Notes under the pieces: generated by a model
What the model was told of the DNA's origin: nothing
Database searches by the model: none
Seen by the model: only the letters and a program-made list of their open reading frames with translations
Source of the DNA: Clostridia bacterium
Lineage (GTDB): Bacteria > Bacillota > Clostridia > Lachnospirales > Lachnospiraceae
Direction of reading: 5' to 3'
DNA length: 64,000 nt
NCBI GenBank assembly: GCA_910574255.1
Contig: CAJTAK010000006.1
Location: 106,854-170,853 of the forward strand
Part shown: positions 27,408 to 35,923 of the stretch, piece after piece
Layout: every line of letters starts with the position of its first letter
Numbering within the stretch: position 1 is the stretch's first letter
Position numbers and translations under genes: made by a program

Positions 27408-28892
27408 GTGAAGCAGTCTGACAGCTTTCTTTCTCTTCTCCTAAATGATATAATATCAGAAGTTCAAACTACTTGGAGGGCGATAGATTTGGAATACAGG
27501 ATAAAGTACATATTTAAGGGAACAAGGGATAAGGGGCATGAGATAGCAGACTGCCATGGAACTTATATGCTTTATGATAATATGCAAAGAGAGGAGATGT
27601 CCAGCCCTCCTGAATACTTGGAGGAGGGATTTGAATTTCCAGAACTGCCAGAAACAGAGTACCTGACATTTAATAAAGACAATAGCCAAATGAGAGGCAT
27701 GGCAAAAAATGATAAGGAACATACACATTTGCCAGTAACAGACAACACAGGCACAAATGATGATGTGGATAATTACCCTCTTACGGAGGCAGTCTGGATT
27801 GAAACAGAAATGCCACAGGCAGAGTATGATCTGGAAGAGGATAAATTTCCCCTTGTGGGAACAGAGCTTGCCAATTTCCTTAACTTTGATATTGACTGCT
27901 TTATGAACGGGGGCTACCGATTGCTATGGGAAGCAGGGAAAGAGGGCAGGGGAAGCCATATTGTCGGCTGGAAGAAAACAGAAGGGTTTGATTTAAGTAA
28001 GCCGTGGGTAAGGCCAACAGTTAATTCTTTTACGATAACAGGCAATGATGACAGTGATGATGGGCTGCATGACAGCATCCCATTCTTCATCAGGATGTTT
28101 GGGTGCAGGTTCATCAATAAAGAGAAATGGGAGTATGATCTGGAAGAGGTGCAGAAGATAAAAGACCTGCAGGAGCGGTTAAAAGTATTCTGCGGTAAAG
28201 TTTTTTTACCAAAGGATAAAAATGATAATAGGAGCAATTTTGTAAGGTATTGTCAGGAAATAAAGGAAATCAGCAAAAAAGAACTGCGGAGTATGATACC
28301 GAAGGGCTGGAGCACTTCCTCATCACTGGAGCAGGCATTATCGAAAGAATGTTATGCCATGATAAAGGGTAATGTAAACCTCTTTATCTGTGAGGGCTGC
28401 GGTATGTACACTGTCTCTGGCGATAAGCGGAGCAGGCTGTGCAACAGGCGGTACTATGATGGGAGCATGTATGATGAGGAAAGCAATGTTATCAAGGTGT
28501 ACAATTATATATGTAAGGATGAAAAATACCAGAGGGATGCCTATGGCAAAGGGAAGTCAGACATCATTGAAAATATTATCCAGCATGAGAGGAAAAGGCT
28601 ATACCATCATTTGACTGATAATATAAAATTGAAAGACTACGATATATGGGATGCCTTACGTGGGGATTTTCGGAATGTCACAGAAAAATATAAAGAAGAA
28701 TATCAAAATAAAATCAGTAGTGCGGAATCGGAAGAATTGATGATACAGGCTGCTGATGAATATTTAAAGCAGATAGAGGAAGACATGGACCTTGCCATAT
28801 CAGAGAGACTGGGAATCTTAAGAAAGGAGTACAGGTTTGGGAAAAGGAAGTATAAAAAGGTCACATCATTAGAGGGGAATATATACAAATAA
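27408..28892 (+). CDS. hypothetical protein with zinc-ribbon-like motif
   Basis: 494 aa, no family recognised. The first 150 residues are acidic. Around residues 325-365 there is a cysteine cluster (FICEGCGMYT ... SRLCNRRYY ... YICKDEKY) that could bind zinc, followed by helices to a basic tail. First gene after the transposition operon, with linker L1 as its leader. GTG start at 27408 has no strong ribosome site, so the N-terminus is uncertain. It is not TnsE-like by eye. Terminator directly after the stop. Confidence 0.65.
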   Translation: MKQSDSFLSLLLNDIISEVQTTWRAIDLEYRIKYIFKGTRDKGHEIADCHGTYMLYDNMQREEMSSPPEYLEEGFEFPELPETEYLTFNKDNSQMRGMAKNDKEHTHLPVTDNTGTNDDVDNYPLTEAVWIETEMPQAEYDLEEDKFPLVGTELANFLNFDIDCFMNGGYRLLWEAGKEGRGSHIVGWKKTEGFDLSKPWVRPTVNSFTITGNDDSDDGLHDSIPFFIRMFGCRFINKEKWEYDLEEVQKIKDLQERLKVFCGKVFLPKDKNDNRSNFVRYCQEIKEISKKELRSMIPKGWSTSSSLEQALSKECYAMIKGNVNLFICEGCGMYTVSGDKRSRLCNRRYYDGSMYDEESNVIKVYNYICKDEKYQRDAYGKGKSDIIENIIQHERKRLYHHLTDNIKLKDYDIWDALRGDFRNVTEKYKEEYQNKISSAESEELMIQAADEYLKQIEEDMDLAISERLGILRKEYRFGKRKYKKVTSLEGNIYK

Positions 28893-28902
28893 CATGAAAA
28901 TA

Positions 28903-28934
28903 AGGACTTCCAGACAATGGAGGTTCTTTTTTTG
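28903..28934 (+). terminator. terminator after 27408 gene
   Basis: AGGACTTCC / GGAGGTTCT 9-bp stem (two G·U pairs), then TTTTTTT. Confidence 0.75.
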
Positions 28935-28939
28935 TGTGC

Positions 28940-29265
28940 AAAAATGCAATTTAGCAGTGCTCGGAGCAGGCGGAAAAACCATGATAGACTACCCATAGAG
29001 TCAGGGAAATAAGGAAATGAAGACTTAAAAATGCAATTTATTAGTGCTCGGCACAAAAGAAAAAAGTGGCTGATAATAAAGAAAATAGTTCACAGCAGGA
29101 AAGACCTGCCTGCCACTTCCCAGGCAGTAAGAATGGTGGGGAGGCTGGTATATAACCAGACAAGGCTCAGGGACCAGATTCCCTGCTGTTACTTCAACGA
29201 TAGCCGACGGTGGAGGCAGGGCTGTTATAAACAGCCCTGACAAGATGTGAGGGAACACACATCAT
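28940..29265 (+). ncRNA. structured leader RNA, copy A
   Basis: Homologous to 48460-48711 although the genes that follow are unrelated. A 25-nt box (AAAAATGCAATTTA...TGCTCGG) occurs twice here, at 28940 and 29027. Then a run of stems: GCAGG/CCTGC, CTGCC/GGCAG, CTGG/CCAG, CAGGGA/TCCCTG, CAGGGCTG/CAGCCCTG and GATGTG/CACATC. Several stems keep pairing in copy B with changed bases. It ends 30 bp before the next ATG, so it is a 5' leader or a processed RNA. Confidence 0.7.
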
Positions 29266-29296
29266 TTCAGAAATAAAAGAAAGAGAGGATAATGAT

Positions 29297-30235
29297 ATGA
29301 ATAGACAAAAAGAACTTGCCGTAAAGGTGATGGAGCTTGTAAATGAATTTACACACTGGAATTTCCAGATGATGCAGGAAGGAAGTATTTATCTGGTCGG
29401 CACAACATTGTGCAGCCAGAAAGGACAGGAAATGAATGTCTGCTACAAAATAGAAGATGAAAAAGTACAACTGAATGTATTTGTTTCAGATGTTGAGTAC
29501 GATGACGATTTTGTTCATAAAAAGGTTAAGGAGTTGGCACAAAAGTTTGCTGTCGGCGTGGCAGGGGTAAATGGGTGGATGCTTACCTTGGAAAATGTAA
29601 TGCCCTTGCAGTTTTTTGAAAGCAACATGCATGTAATCGTTATGGAAAGAATGACTGATATGTTAGAAGCCATGACAGAGATTGTTAATTATGATGGGGA
29701 GGAAAAAGAAATGGTGGAGTGTTACACGGTTGGGGATGTTTATCAGGAAGCGGTCAATCATCAGGAGGGGATTTTATTTGATATAGATGATTGTGGTATA
29801 AACCTGCATGTATACATGAGAAAACCAACTACACATGAGATTGAACAGTTTGCATCTGGAAATCCATTTGAAATGAAACTGGCACAATTAAGGAATGTTA
29901 TTTTTCCAATGTTCAAATTTGGCGATATGAGCTGGATGGATGCACCATATAATGTACACCTTAGCAGGAACCTGAACAGGCTGGAGATGCCTGCGGATGG
30001 TCAGGGACTGGCTATGACAGTCCATTTGTACGACACACAGACAGGCAGATTGCTCCATAACAGGCTGCTGTCATTGTCTACGGAAATCAGCAGGAAGCTT
30101 GTTAAAATGGCTATGGAGCAGAAAGAGAAACCCTTTGACAGGCAGGATTATCTGGGGAATGTCAGGAGCATATATGCGGCATATCCGACAAAGAAGTTAT
30201 TGGGAATGGCATTGTGCTCTTATAGAGTAAGATAA
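29297..30235 (+). CDS. hypothetical protein downstream of leader RNA A
   Basis: 312 aa, soluble, no recognised domain. The first half alternates beta strands and helices (VCYKIEDEKVQLNVFVSD), the second is mixed alpha/beta ending in a basic tail. AGAGAGG precedes the ATG. It begins the helicase/primase operon and lies after the structured leader, so it may be regulated through it. No similarity by eye to the 48769 protein that has the same leader. Confidence 0.65.
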   Translation: MNRQKELAVKVMELVNEFTHWNFQMMQEGSIYLVGTTLCSQKGQEMNVCYKIEDEKVQLNVFVSDVEYDDDFVHKKVKELAQKFAVGVAGVNGWMLTLENVMPLQFFESNMHVIVMERMTDMLEAMTEIVNYDGEEKEMVECYTVGDVYQEAVNHQEGILFDIDDCGINLHVYMRKPTTHEIEQFASGNPFEMKLAQLRNVIFPMFKFGDMSWMDAPYNVHLSRNLNRLEMPADGQGLAMTVHLYDTQTGRLLHNRLLSLSTEISRKLVKMAMEQKEKPFDRQDYLGNVRSIYAAYPTKKLLGMALCSYRVR

Positions 30236-30250
30236 GCAATAGATTGGCGG

Positions 30251-30286
30251 GGCTTCAGTTAAGGGCTGAAGCCTCCCCTACGGGGG
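30251..30286 (+). promoter_or_regulatory. hairpins before helicase gene
   Basis: GGCTTCAG / CTGAAGCC and then TCCCC / GGGGGA stand just before the helicase ribosome site (AAAGGAGG). Possible attenuator or mRNA-stabilising stems. Confidence 0.45.
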
Positions 30287-30301
30287 AGAAAGGAGGATAT
30301 T

Positions 30302-31600
30302 ATGGGAATGAGGGCAGACTTGATCAGGGAGATGTCTCCCCAAATCAGGAAGCTGTTCTATAATGACAGCCATTACTGCAGGGATGTGGAGACAAGAAAA
30401 TATGACAGGTACATTGCGGATAACCCTGATAATGTCAAAGCATTAGAGGATGCAATGACAAATAAGGGCATTACACTTGTGGTTGCCCCCACAGGTTCAG
30501 GGAAAAGCAGGACACTGGCAGATGTGGCGAAAAAGGTAGTAAAGCAGGATAAGGACTGCAAGGTATTCATAGCACTTCCGACGGTGAACACAGTACAGCA
30601 GACAGGGAACATCCCTGATGTCAGGGCCATGGTCGGCGGCGACATGTTCTATACCAGCAAAAAGATTACGGCGACCACTTATGAAAAACTGGACAAGGTA
30701 CAGGACTATATCAGGAAGCAGAAAGCCCTTGGGGTTAAGGAAAGGTATGTGCTCATCCTTGACGAGTGCCATTTTCTGGTGACACAGCATAAGTTCAGGG
30801 AATATGCCATGAAAGGGATCATATCGGGCATTGAGCAGAATTTTTATGACAGTGCGATACTGCTGACAGCCACACCAGCCCCCATGCCCCTGTTTCGGTG
30901 CGATAAGTGCATTGAGTTTGAGAGCGACAGCTATCGGCCTGTGATGGACAGGATTGAGATTGAGTTCGTGGATGATGTGGTTGAATATATAAAGGGAATA
31001 GATTTGGATCAATGCTTCCCGTTTGTCAGGCTCAATAGCACAACACTCATTGGAGATTTGGTAAAAAATTACCTGCCATCCTATGGGGTACTCACAAGCG
31101 GGGAAAAGGACAGCGACCTGTATAATTCCATTGTAGACAGGGAGACAATCCAAAGCTCCCCACTTAAGGGGATTCTTACTACCAGTGTTTCAGAGGTTGG
31201 AATCAATGTGACTTCCTATCCGTCGAATTTGCAGATGATAGCGGCCTTTCCTGACTGGAACATGAGCGTTGACAGTATCGAGCAGTTTTTCAACAGGGCG
31301 AGGAGGACTGTCACATCTCATATTGAGTGCGCAAAGGTCATACTGCCAAAACCAAAGGCAAATGAAGCATACCTTTTAGATGGGGAGGGGAATAAGATAT
31401 GCGAGTTCCATAATGTTGTGCTGGAGAATGGTATGGCGGTCATAAAAGATACCGCACAGATGGATGGCATCCCATGTGGAAAATATAAGGTGAAGCTGGA
31501 TTTATACGGTGGAAAAGTGATAAGAAATCTATATATCAGATCCACGGAGAACAGTGGGGAGGCTACTTACGGCATGGATTCACAGCCTGTATTTTTTTAA
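30302..31600 (+). CDS. SF2 helicase, N-terminal part of a split gene
   Basis: ATP-dependent helicase core: Walker A APTGSGKS near residue 62, motif II DECH near 154, motif III TATPAP near 189, and motif VI-like EQFFNRARRTV near 325. It resembles plasmid/phage replication-origin helicases (Herpes_ori_bp-type) in size and neighbours; that is inference. The frame stops at TAA overlapping a run of seven T (31592-31598). Removing one T joins it in frame to the next frame, giving a protein of about 775 aa, so this is either a frameshift mutation, slippage, or a sequencing error. Confidence 0.8.
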   Translation: MGMRADLIREMSPQIRKLFYNDSHYCRDVETRKYDRYIADNPDNVKALEDAMTNKGITLVVAPTGSGKSRTLADVAKKVVKQDKDCKVFIALPTVNTVQQTGNIPDVRAMVGGDMFYTSKKITATTYEKLDKVQDYIRKQKALGVKERYVLILDECHFLVTQHKFREYAMKGIISGIEQNFYDSAILLTATPAPMPLFRCDKCIEFESDSYRPVMDRIEIEFVDDVVEYIKGIDLDQCFPFVRLNSTTLIGDLVKNYLPSYGVLTSGEKDSDLYNSIVDRETIQSSPLKGILTTSVSEVGINVTSYPSNLQMIAAFPDWNMSVDSIEQFFNRARRTVTSHIECAKVILPKPKANEAYLLDGEGNKICEFHNVVLENGMAVIKDTAQMDGIPCGKYKVKLDLYGGKVIRNLYIRSTENSGEATYGMDSQPVFF

Positions 31601-31622
31601 CGGGGCAGGGTTCAGTCCTTTG

Positions 31623-32639
31623 ATGGGTATTTTGAAATCAAATTACAGGGCTGCCAAAGAGGTAACAGCCACCCTCCAGAGATATGCGGATGCCTTTGCA
31701 AAGGTAAGGGATGAAAACCAGAGGACAGGAAACCTGACTGATGATGAAATGGAGGGGTTGGAGCTGGATGACAATGAACTGATGGAGGTTATGGCACTTG
31801 CAGGCATTGAAGCCCAGAAAAGGCTGAAAGACTGCCTGAAATATGAGGATGGGGAAATCAGGGTAGATTACAGGCTCCTGTATATGGTGAGCTACGACCA
31901 GTACCAGAGGCAGTACCTTTACCATGCAGACAGGCTGAAAGAGGAGCTGGAAGCTAGGATGAAAGTCAGGGTTGATTTTGTGGAGACTGCGACAGGGAAA
32001 GAGAAAAGGGATTATGACAGGAATAATCTCTGGGATGGGCTGGAATATGTCAGGCAGGAAGTGGTCTGTGAGGAAGCGTATTATAATGCAATCGTAAAGT
32101 GGGAGGAAAACAAATATACATCGGACATACATCACAGCGGCAATCTTTCAAGAATCAGGAGAACAGGGTATCTGGCAGAACTGATGAAAAGCCTTGAAAA
32201 ACTGCATATGTCAAAAGAGAATATACTCCGTGTGATGGTCAGCTCCAAATCGAAAGGAAAAGTGACAAAGTACAAAAATGCTTATAACTTGATTATCTCA
32301 AACAAGATGCTTGAAAAGTTTGACGGGATGGATGCATCGGCTATTCCCCTGTATCACAAAGGGATAAAAGATACCTTACAGGTGGCTGTATACTGTTATC
32401 TAAAGCAGAAAGGGTGCGGATGCTACACCATCACAGATGCACTGGCAGGGGAGATAATAAGATTTTATAAAGAAGCTTATCCGAAAGAATCCCTGTCTCT
32501 TAATGAAAAGGGGGCTGTGACCAGGGTGAAAAAGATGCTGAAAAATATGTACAAGTCCAAAGGGGCTGATGTAATCCGCAGCCAACTGAAAACCGATGAA
32601 AAGGATATTTTTACGATTGAGAAATCAGATTTCAGATAA
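31623..32639 (+). CDS. C-terminal part of the split helicase protein
   Basis: About 338 aa from the first ATG after the T run. The same frame is open back to 31554, through the end of the helicase frame. There is no ribosome site before 31623, which supports expression as a fusion by slippage at the T7 run rather than separately. Helical, with a basic central part; a helix-turn-helix-like stretch (CYTITDALAGEIIRFYKEAY) may be a DNA-binding module. If unfused it would be a remnant. Confidence 0.6.
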   Translation: MGILKSNYRAAKEVTATLQRYADAFAKVRDENQRTGNLTDDEMEGLELDDNELMEVMALAGIEAQKRLKDCLKYEDGEIRVDYRLLYMVSYDQYQRQYLYHADRLKEELEARMKVRVDFVETATGKEKRDYDRNNLWDGLEYVRQEVVCEEAYYNAIVKWEENKYTSDIHHSGNLSRIRRTGYLAELMKSLEKLHMSKENILRVMVSSKSKGKVTKYKNAYNLIISNKMLEKFDGMDASAIPLYHKGIKDTLQVAVYCYLKQKGCGCYTITDALAGEIIRFYKEAYPKESLSLNEKGAVTRVKKMLKNMYKSKGADVIRSQLKTDEKDIFTIEKSDFR

Positions 32640-32679
32640 AAGAAAGGCAGAAAATTTGTTTAATGGGAGGAAATTATAT

Positions 32680-33879
32680 ATGATTGACAGAGAAACAATA
32701 AAGGCTGCGAAAGCAGTGGATATGAATATTATTTTTGATGAATTTAATTGGGAGAAAGACAGGTATGGCAGAGTCAGATGCCCACACCCTAACCATAATG
32801 ACAGCACACCGAGCTGTACATTTTCAGAATCAAGGAATACCTGTAAGTGCTTTGGATGCGGAGAGACTTTTGATACCATTGATCTATACCAGTGCTTGTG
32901 TGAAAAAGTCAATGGAAGAGTAGTGCCATTCTATAAAGCAGTAGAAGAAATCCTAAAGCTGGAGGATATAGCAAAGGGGAGCGGTGGTAATGTGGCGATA
33001 AATAACAGCAGTAGTCAGGCTTGTGGTTATCAGTTTGGCGGTAATAAGAGCAGTCAATCAAATGTGCAAGTTACTAATGGTAACAATATCACCCCTTATG
33101 AAATGATAGTAGGTAACAGCAAGCTACTTACAGGATATGAATTAAATTATCTCCATGACAGAGGGATAATGCTTTATGATTCCTATGTTTATGATAAAAA
33201 AATCTATACAGCACAGAACATTGACAAAGCATTGCAGACAGAGACAGACCAGAATGAAATCAATCGGTTGAATGAGATAAAGGCTAGAGGCACATTTTAT
33301 AAGGGGATTGCTCCCATCCTGAAAGCAAACAGAATCCAGATTAAGCATAATTATTGGGAGGGAGTGAACAGCATCATTTACCTTGTTGATTATGAGGCTG
33401 ATGATGAAGATGATTTGTGCCTTGACAAGTTTTATATGAATACAGAAAGACACATGGCGGTACAGAAAAGCCTTGACGGAAGCCATACAAAAAGGGCACT
33501 GGGAGCTTCTGATTTTAACTTCATCACACAGGAGCTGGGGTATAATAAGAACAACGATATTTATATCTGTGAGGGGATAGAAGATGCTTTATCCTGTGTT
33601 ATGAATGGGATAAAAAGCATATCGCTCAACAGCATTGCAAACTTAAAATCCCTGATTCATTATCTATCAGAGGAACATGCTCTGCACTGTAATGAGAGGT
33701 TTGTTATATGCTTTGACCATGATGGAGCTGGAAGAAAAGCGACAGAGGAATTAAAGGGATTCTTTGAAGCATACAACCAGAATCCGCCGAAGAACCAGAA
33801 GTATGATTATGCGGCATTAGATTATCCACAAGAGTTCCATGATATAAATGATTACTGGAAATCAAGGGTGTTTGGATAG
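32680..33879 (+). CDS. DnaG-like primase (CHC2 zinc finger + Toprim)
   Basis: RNA primase for replication of the element. The zinc finger is CPHPNHNDSTPSC ... CKCFGCG near residues 33-65. The Toprim domain has ICEGIEDALS near 296 and FDHDGAGRKA near 345. It lacks the full RNA-polymerase core and DnaB-binding tail of chromosomal DnaG, as plasmid and phage primases often do. Start at 32680 because GGGAGG lies 7-8 bases upstream; the open frame extends to 32596. Follows the helicase closely. Confidence 0.88.
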   Translation: MIDRETIKAAKAVDMNIIFDEFNWEKDRYGRVRCPHPNHNDSTPSCTFSESRNTCKCFGCGETFDTIDLYQCLCEKVNGRVVPFYKAVEEILKLEDIAKGSGGNVAINNSSSQACGYQFGGNKSSQSNVQVTNGNNITPYEMIVGNSKLLTGYELNYLHDRGIMLYDSYVYDKKIYTAQNIDKALQTETDQNEINRLNEIKARGTFYKGIAPILKANRIQIKHNYWEGVNSIIYLVDYEADDEDDLCLDKFYMNTERHMAVQKSLDGSHTKRALGASDFNFITQELGYNKNNDIYICEGIEDALSCVMNGIKSISLNSIANLKSLIHYLSEEHALHCNERFVICFDHDGAGRKATEELKGFFEAYNQNPPKNQKYDYAALDYPQEFHDINDYWKSRVFG

Positions 33880-33962
33880 AAATGCAAAAATAAGTATTTC
33901 ATTTTAAGAATAGCAAGTGTTAAAGCCTGCTATTTTTTCGGTATTGGCAGATTATAAAATAA

Positions 33963-34098
33963 TGCCTCTTAAAAAGAAAAATGTAGGTGGTATACAAATA
34001 GAAAGTGAATCACTCGGTGAAAAAGATTTCATAGACTTTTTTCAACGAATGTCTTTCTCCATTGATACTGCAATCCCACTTTTTCTTTTTAAGGGGCA
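33963..34098. repeat. palindromic element E2
   Basis: Arms TGCCTCTTAAAAAGAAAAA and TTTTTCTTTTTAAGGGGCA with an inner TCGGTGAAAAAG / CTTTTTTCAACGA stem. Its core matches E1 in inverted orientation. It closes the primase operon. Confidence 0.8.
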
Positions 34099-34178
34099 TA
34101 TTTTCTTTTTATTATATTTTTCTTCTTCCTGTCTATAATCTAAGGTCAATAAAAGTGAGGAAAAATTTTATCCTCAAA

Positions 34179-34236
34179 ACAGGTTAAGACAGCATAAAGA
34201 CAGGTTGCTGATTTTACAGGTTTGCATTGACAGGTT
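34179..34236 (+). repeat. short ACAGGTT repeats
   Basis: ACAGGTT at 34179, 34200, 34216 and 34230, twice extended to GACAGGTTGCT. They lie just upstream of the DUF5688 gene and may be operator sites. Confidence 0.35.
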
Positions 34237-34297
34237 GCTAAAAGGAATGGCGGAAGCCAGGTATTTTATGTGCAAAGCACAGGAAGGAGAAATTTTT

Positions 34298-35200
34298 ATG
34301 CAGGAAACAAATTGTAACAGGAAAGACTTTGGAGATTGCATGTCGCTGGAGGGGTTCAGCAGATGTGTGAAAATGGATATCCAGAAAAGGCTCGGAGACA
34401 GTTTTATTGTTTCCATAGGAGATTTTGTAAAGAATAATACTGTCAAGCTCAAAGGGATGGTGATCAAGGAACAGGGAAACTGCCTTTGCCCGACGATTTA
34501 TCTTGATGATTTTTACCACCAGTACAGGCAGGGGAGATGCCTCACAGGAATCGAAAATGAAATTCTGGAAACCTATGAGAAAAGCAGGGTTGATGAAAAG
34601 GTGGATACTTCTTTTTTTACCGACTGGCAGAAAGTAAAAGGGAAGATTGTCTATAAGCTCATCAATTATGAAAAGAACAGGGAACTTCTTAAGGATGTTC
34701 CGCACTGCAGGCTTCTGGATTTGGCTATTGTGTTTCGGTGTATTCTGGAAAAGAACGAAAAAGGCATTGCGGGCTTTCTTATCCATTATTCCCATTTGGA
34801 ATGTTGGGGAAAGAGGCAGGAAGAACTGTACCAGACTGCTCTTCATAACACGCCTGAGCTGATGGGATATAAATACGAAAAGCTGGACAATTTTCTGGGA
34901 ATGGATGGCTATGAGAGCACTGCAGCATATATCCTGACAAACCGCTGTATGCTGGATGGAGCAGGATGCATCCTGTATAAGGATGTGTTAAAGGATATTG
35001 CGGAGAATTGGAAAAGTGATCTCTGCATCATTCCATGCAGTGTAAATGAAGTAATTCTGATGCCTTTGGAAAAGATTCCAGATGAGGAGAAAATGTGCGA
35101 GCAAATCAGAATTGTCAATGCAACTACCTTAAGGCCCGAAGAAATCCTGTCTGACCATATGTACAAATACATAAGGGCAACTGGAAAGATTACAATGTAA
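34298..35200 (+). CDS. DUF5688 family protein
   Basis: About 300 aa. The pattern of KLKGMVIKEQGNCLCPTIYL, KGKIVYKLINYEKNRELL and DLCIIPCSVNEVILMPL matches DUF5688 proteins, common on mobile elements of Lachnospiraceae; function unknown. GGAAGGAG precedes the ATG at 34298. It starts the module that carries SSB and DUF262 genes. Confidence 0.72.
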   Translation: MQETNCNRKDFGDCMSLEGFSRCVKMDIQKRLGDSFIVSIGDFVKNNTVKLKGMVIKEQGNCLCPTIYLDDFYHQYRQGRCLTGIENEILETYEKSRVDEKVDTSFFTDWQKVKGKIVYKLINYEKNRELLKDVPHCRLLDLAIVFRCILEKNEKGIAGFLIHYSHLECWGKRQEELYQTALHNTPELMGYKYEKLDNFLGMDGYESTAAYILTNRCMLDGAGCILYKDVLKDIAENWKSDLCIIPCSVNEVILMPLEKIPDEEKMCEQIRIVNATTLRPEEILSDHMYKYIRATGKITM

Positions 35201-35212
35201 GGGAGAGATGTT

Positions 35213-35422
35213 ATGGTTGTGAAAATTATTTTATGTATTATAGTTGGCACTCTGTTTATGATTATGCTGTCCCTTTACAGGGAAGTGCATAGGAAAAACA
35301 ATTATCCTGCAGCAGTTTTTGTTGAGGGAGAGATTATATCGGCAGATGGCAGAAACAAACAGTCTGTTCATCTTAAAATCAGGTTAAAAGAGGAAGAAAC
35401 AGGAGGTATAATTGATGAATAA
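35213..35422 (+). CDS. small membrane protein
   Basis: 69 aa: one N-terminal membrane helix (IILCIIVGTLFMIMLSLY) and a charged tail. GGGAGAG precedes the ATG and its end overlaps the ssb start by 8 bp, so it is a real operon member. Function unknown. Confidence 0.6.
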   Translation: MVVKIILCIIVGTLFMIMLSLYREVHRKNNYPAAVFVEGEIISADGRNKQSVHLKIRLKEEETGGIIDE

Positions 35423-35822
35423 GGTAATCCTAAAAGGCAGATTAACAAGGGACCCCGATGTGCGGTACACAACTAGCAGCGAGCCTGTCTGTATAGCAAG
35501 GTTTACACTTGCTGTTGAGGACAGGGAGAGGACAAAGGGTGAGGATGGCAATTATCCAGCGAATTTCATCCCCTGTGTGTGCATGGGAAAATTGGGTGAG
35601 ATTGCGGAAGCAAACCTCTGTAAAGGCAAGGAGATTCTTCTTTGCGGAAAGATGCAGAGCGGAAGCTACGAAAACAAAGAGGGCAAAAAAGTCTATACCC
35701 TTGAATGTTTCATAAAGGAGATCGAATACTGTGGCAGAAAGGAAGATTCCCCTATGCCCTATGATGGCCAGGGATTTATGAACATCCCCGATGATCTGGA
35801 TGAAGAGCTGCCTTTCAGATAG
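35415..35822 (+). CDS. ssb: single-stranded DNA-binding protein
   Basis: OB-fold SSB coating single strands during replication. Typical start MNKVILKGRLTRDPDVRYT, then ARFTLAVEDRE and the acidic C-terminal tip DLDEELPFR, the protein-interaction tail. About 135 aa. AGGAGG precedes the ATG at 35415. Element-encoded, next to primase and helicase modules. Confidence 0.94.
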   Translation: MNKVILKGRLTRDPDVRYTTSSEPVCIARFTLAVEDRERTKGEDGNYPANFIPCVCMGKLGEIAEANLCKGKEILLCGKMQSGSYENKEGKKVYTLECFIKEIEYCGRKEDSPMPYDGQGFMNIPDDLDEELPFR

Positions 35823-35923
35823 GCAGTGCATTACAACTACATAGATACTTAGAGGATGGAAATGATACTGCATATTTTCTGCGGTAGTCAGTTCCTTTAT
35901 TTTTACAAGAGGAGAGATTTTTT

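Noticed and set aside
31554..31622. Upstream extension of the second helicase frame as a separate start
   Set aside because: No ribosome site; this stretch overlaps the end of the first frame and is better explained by slippage at the T run.
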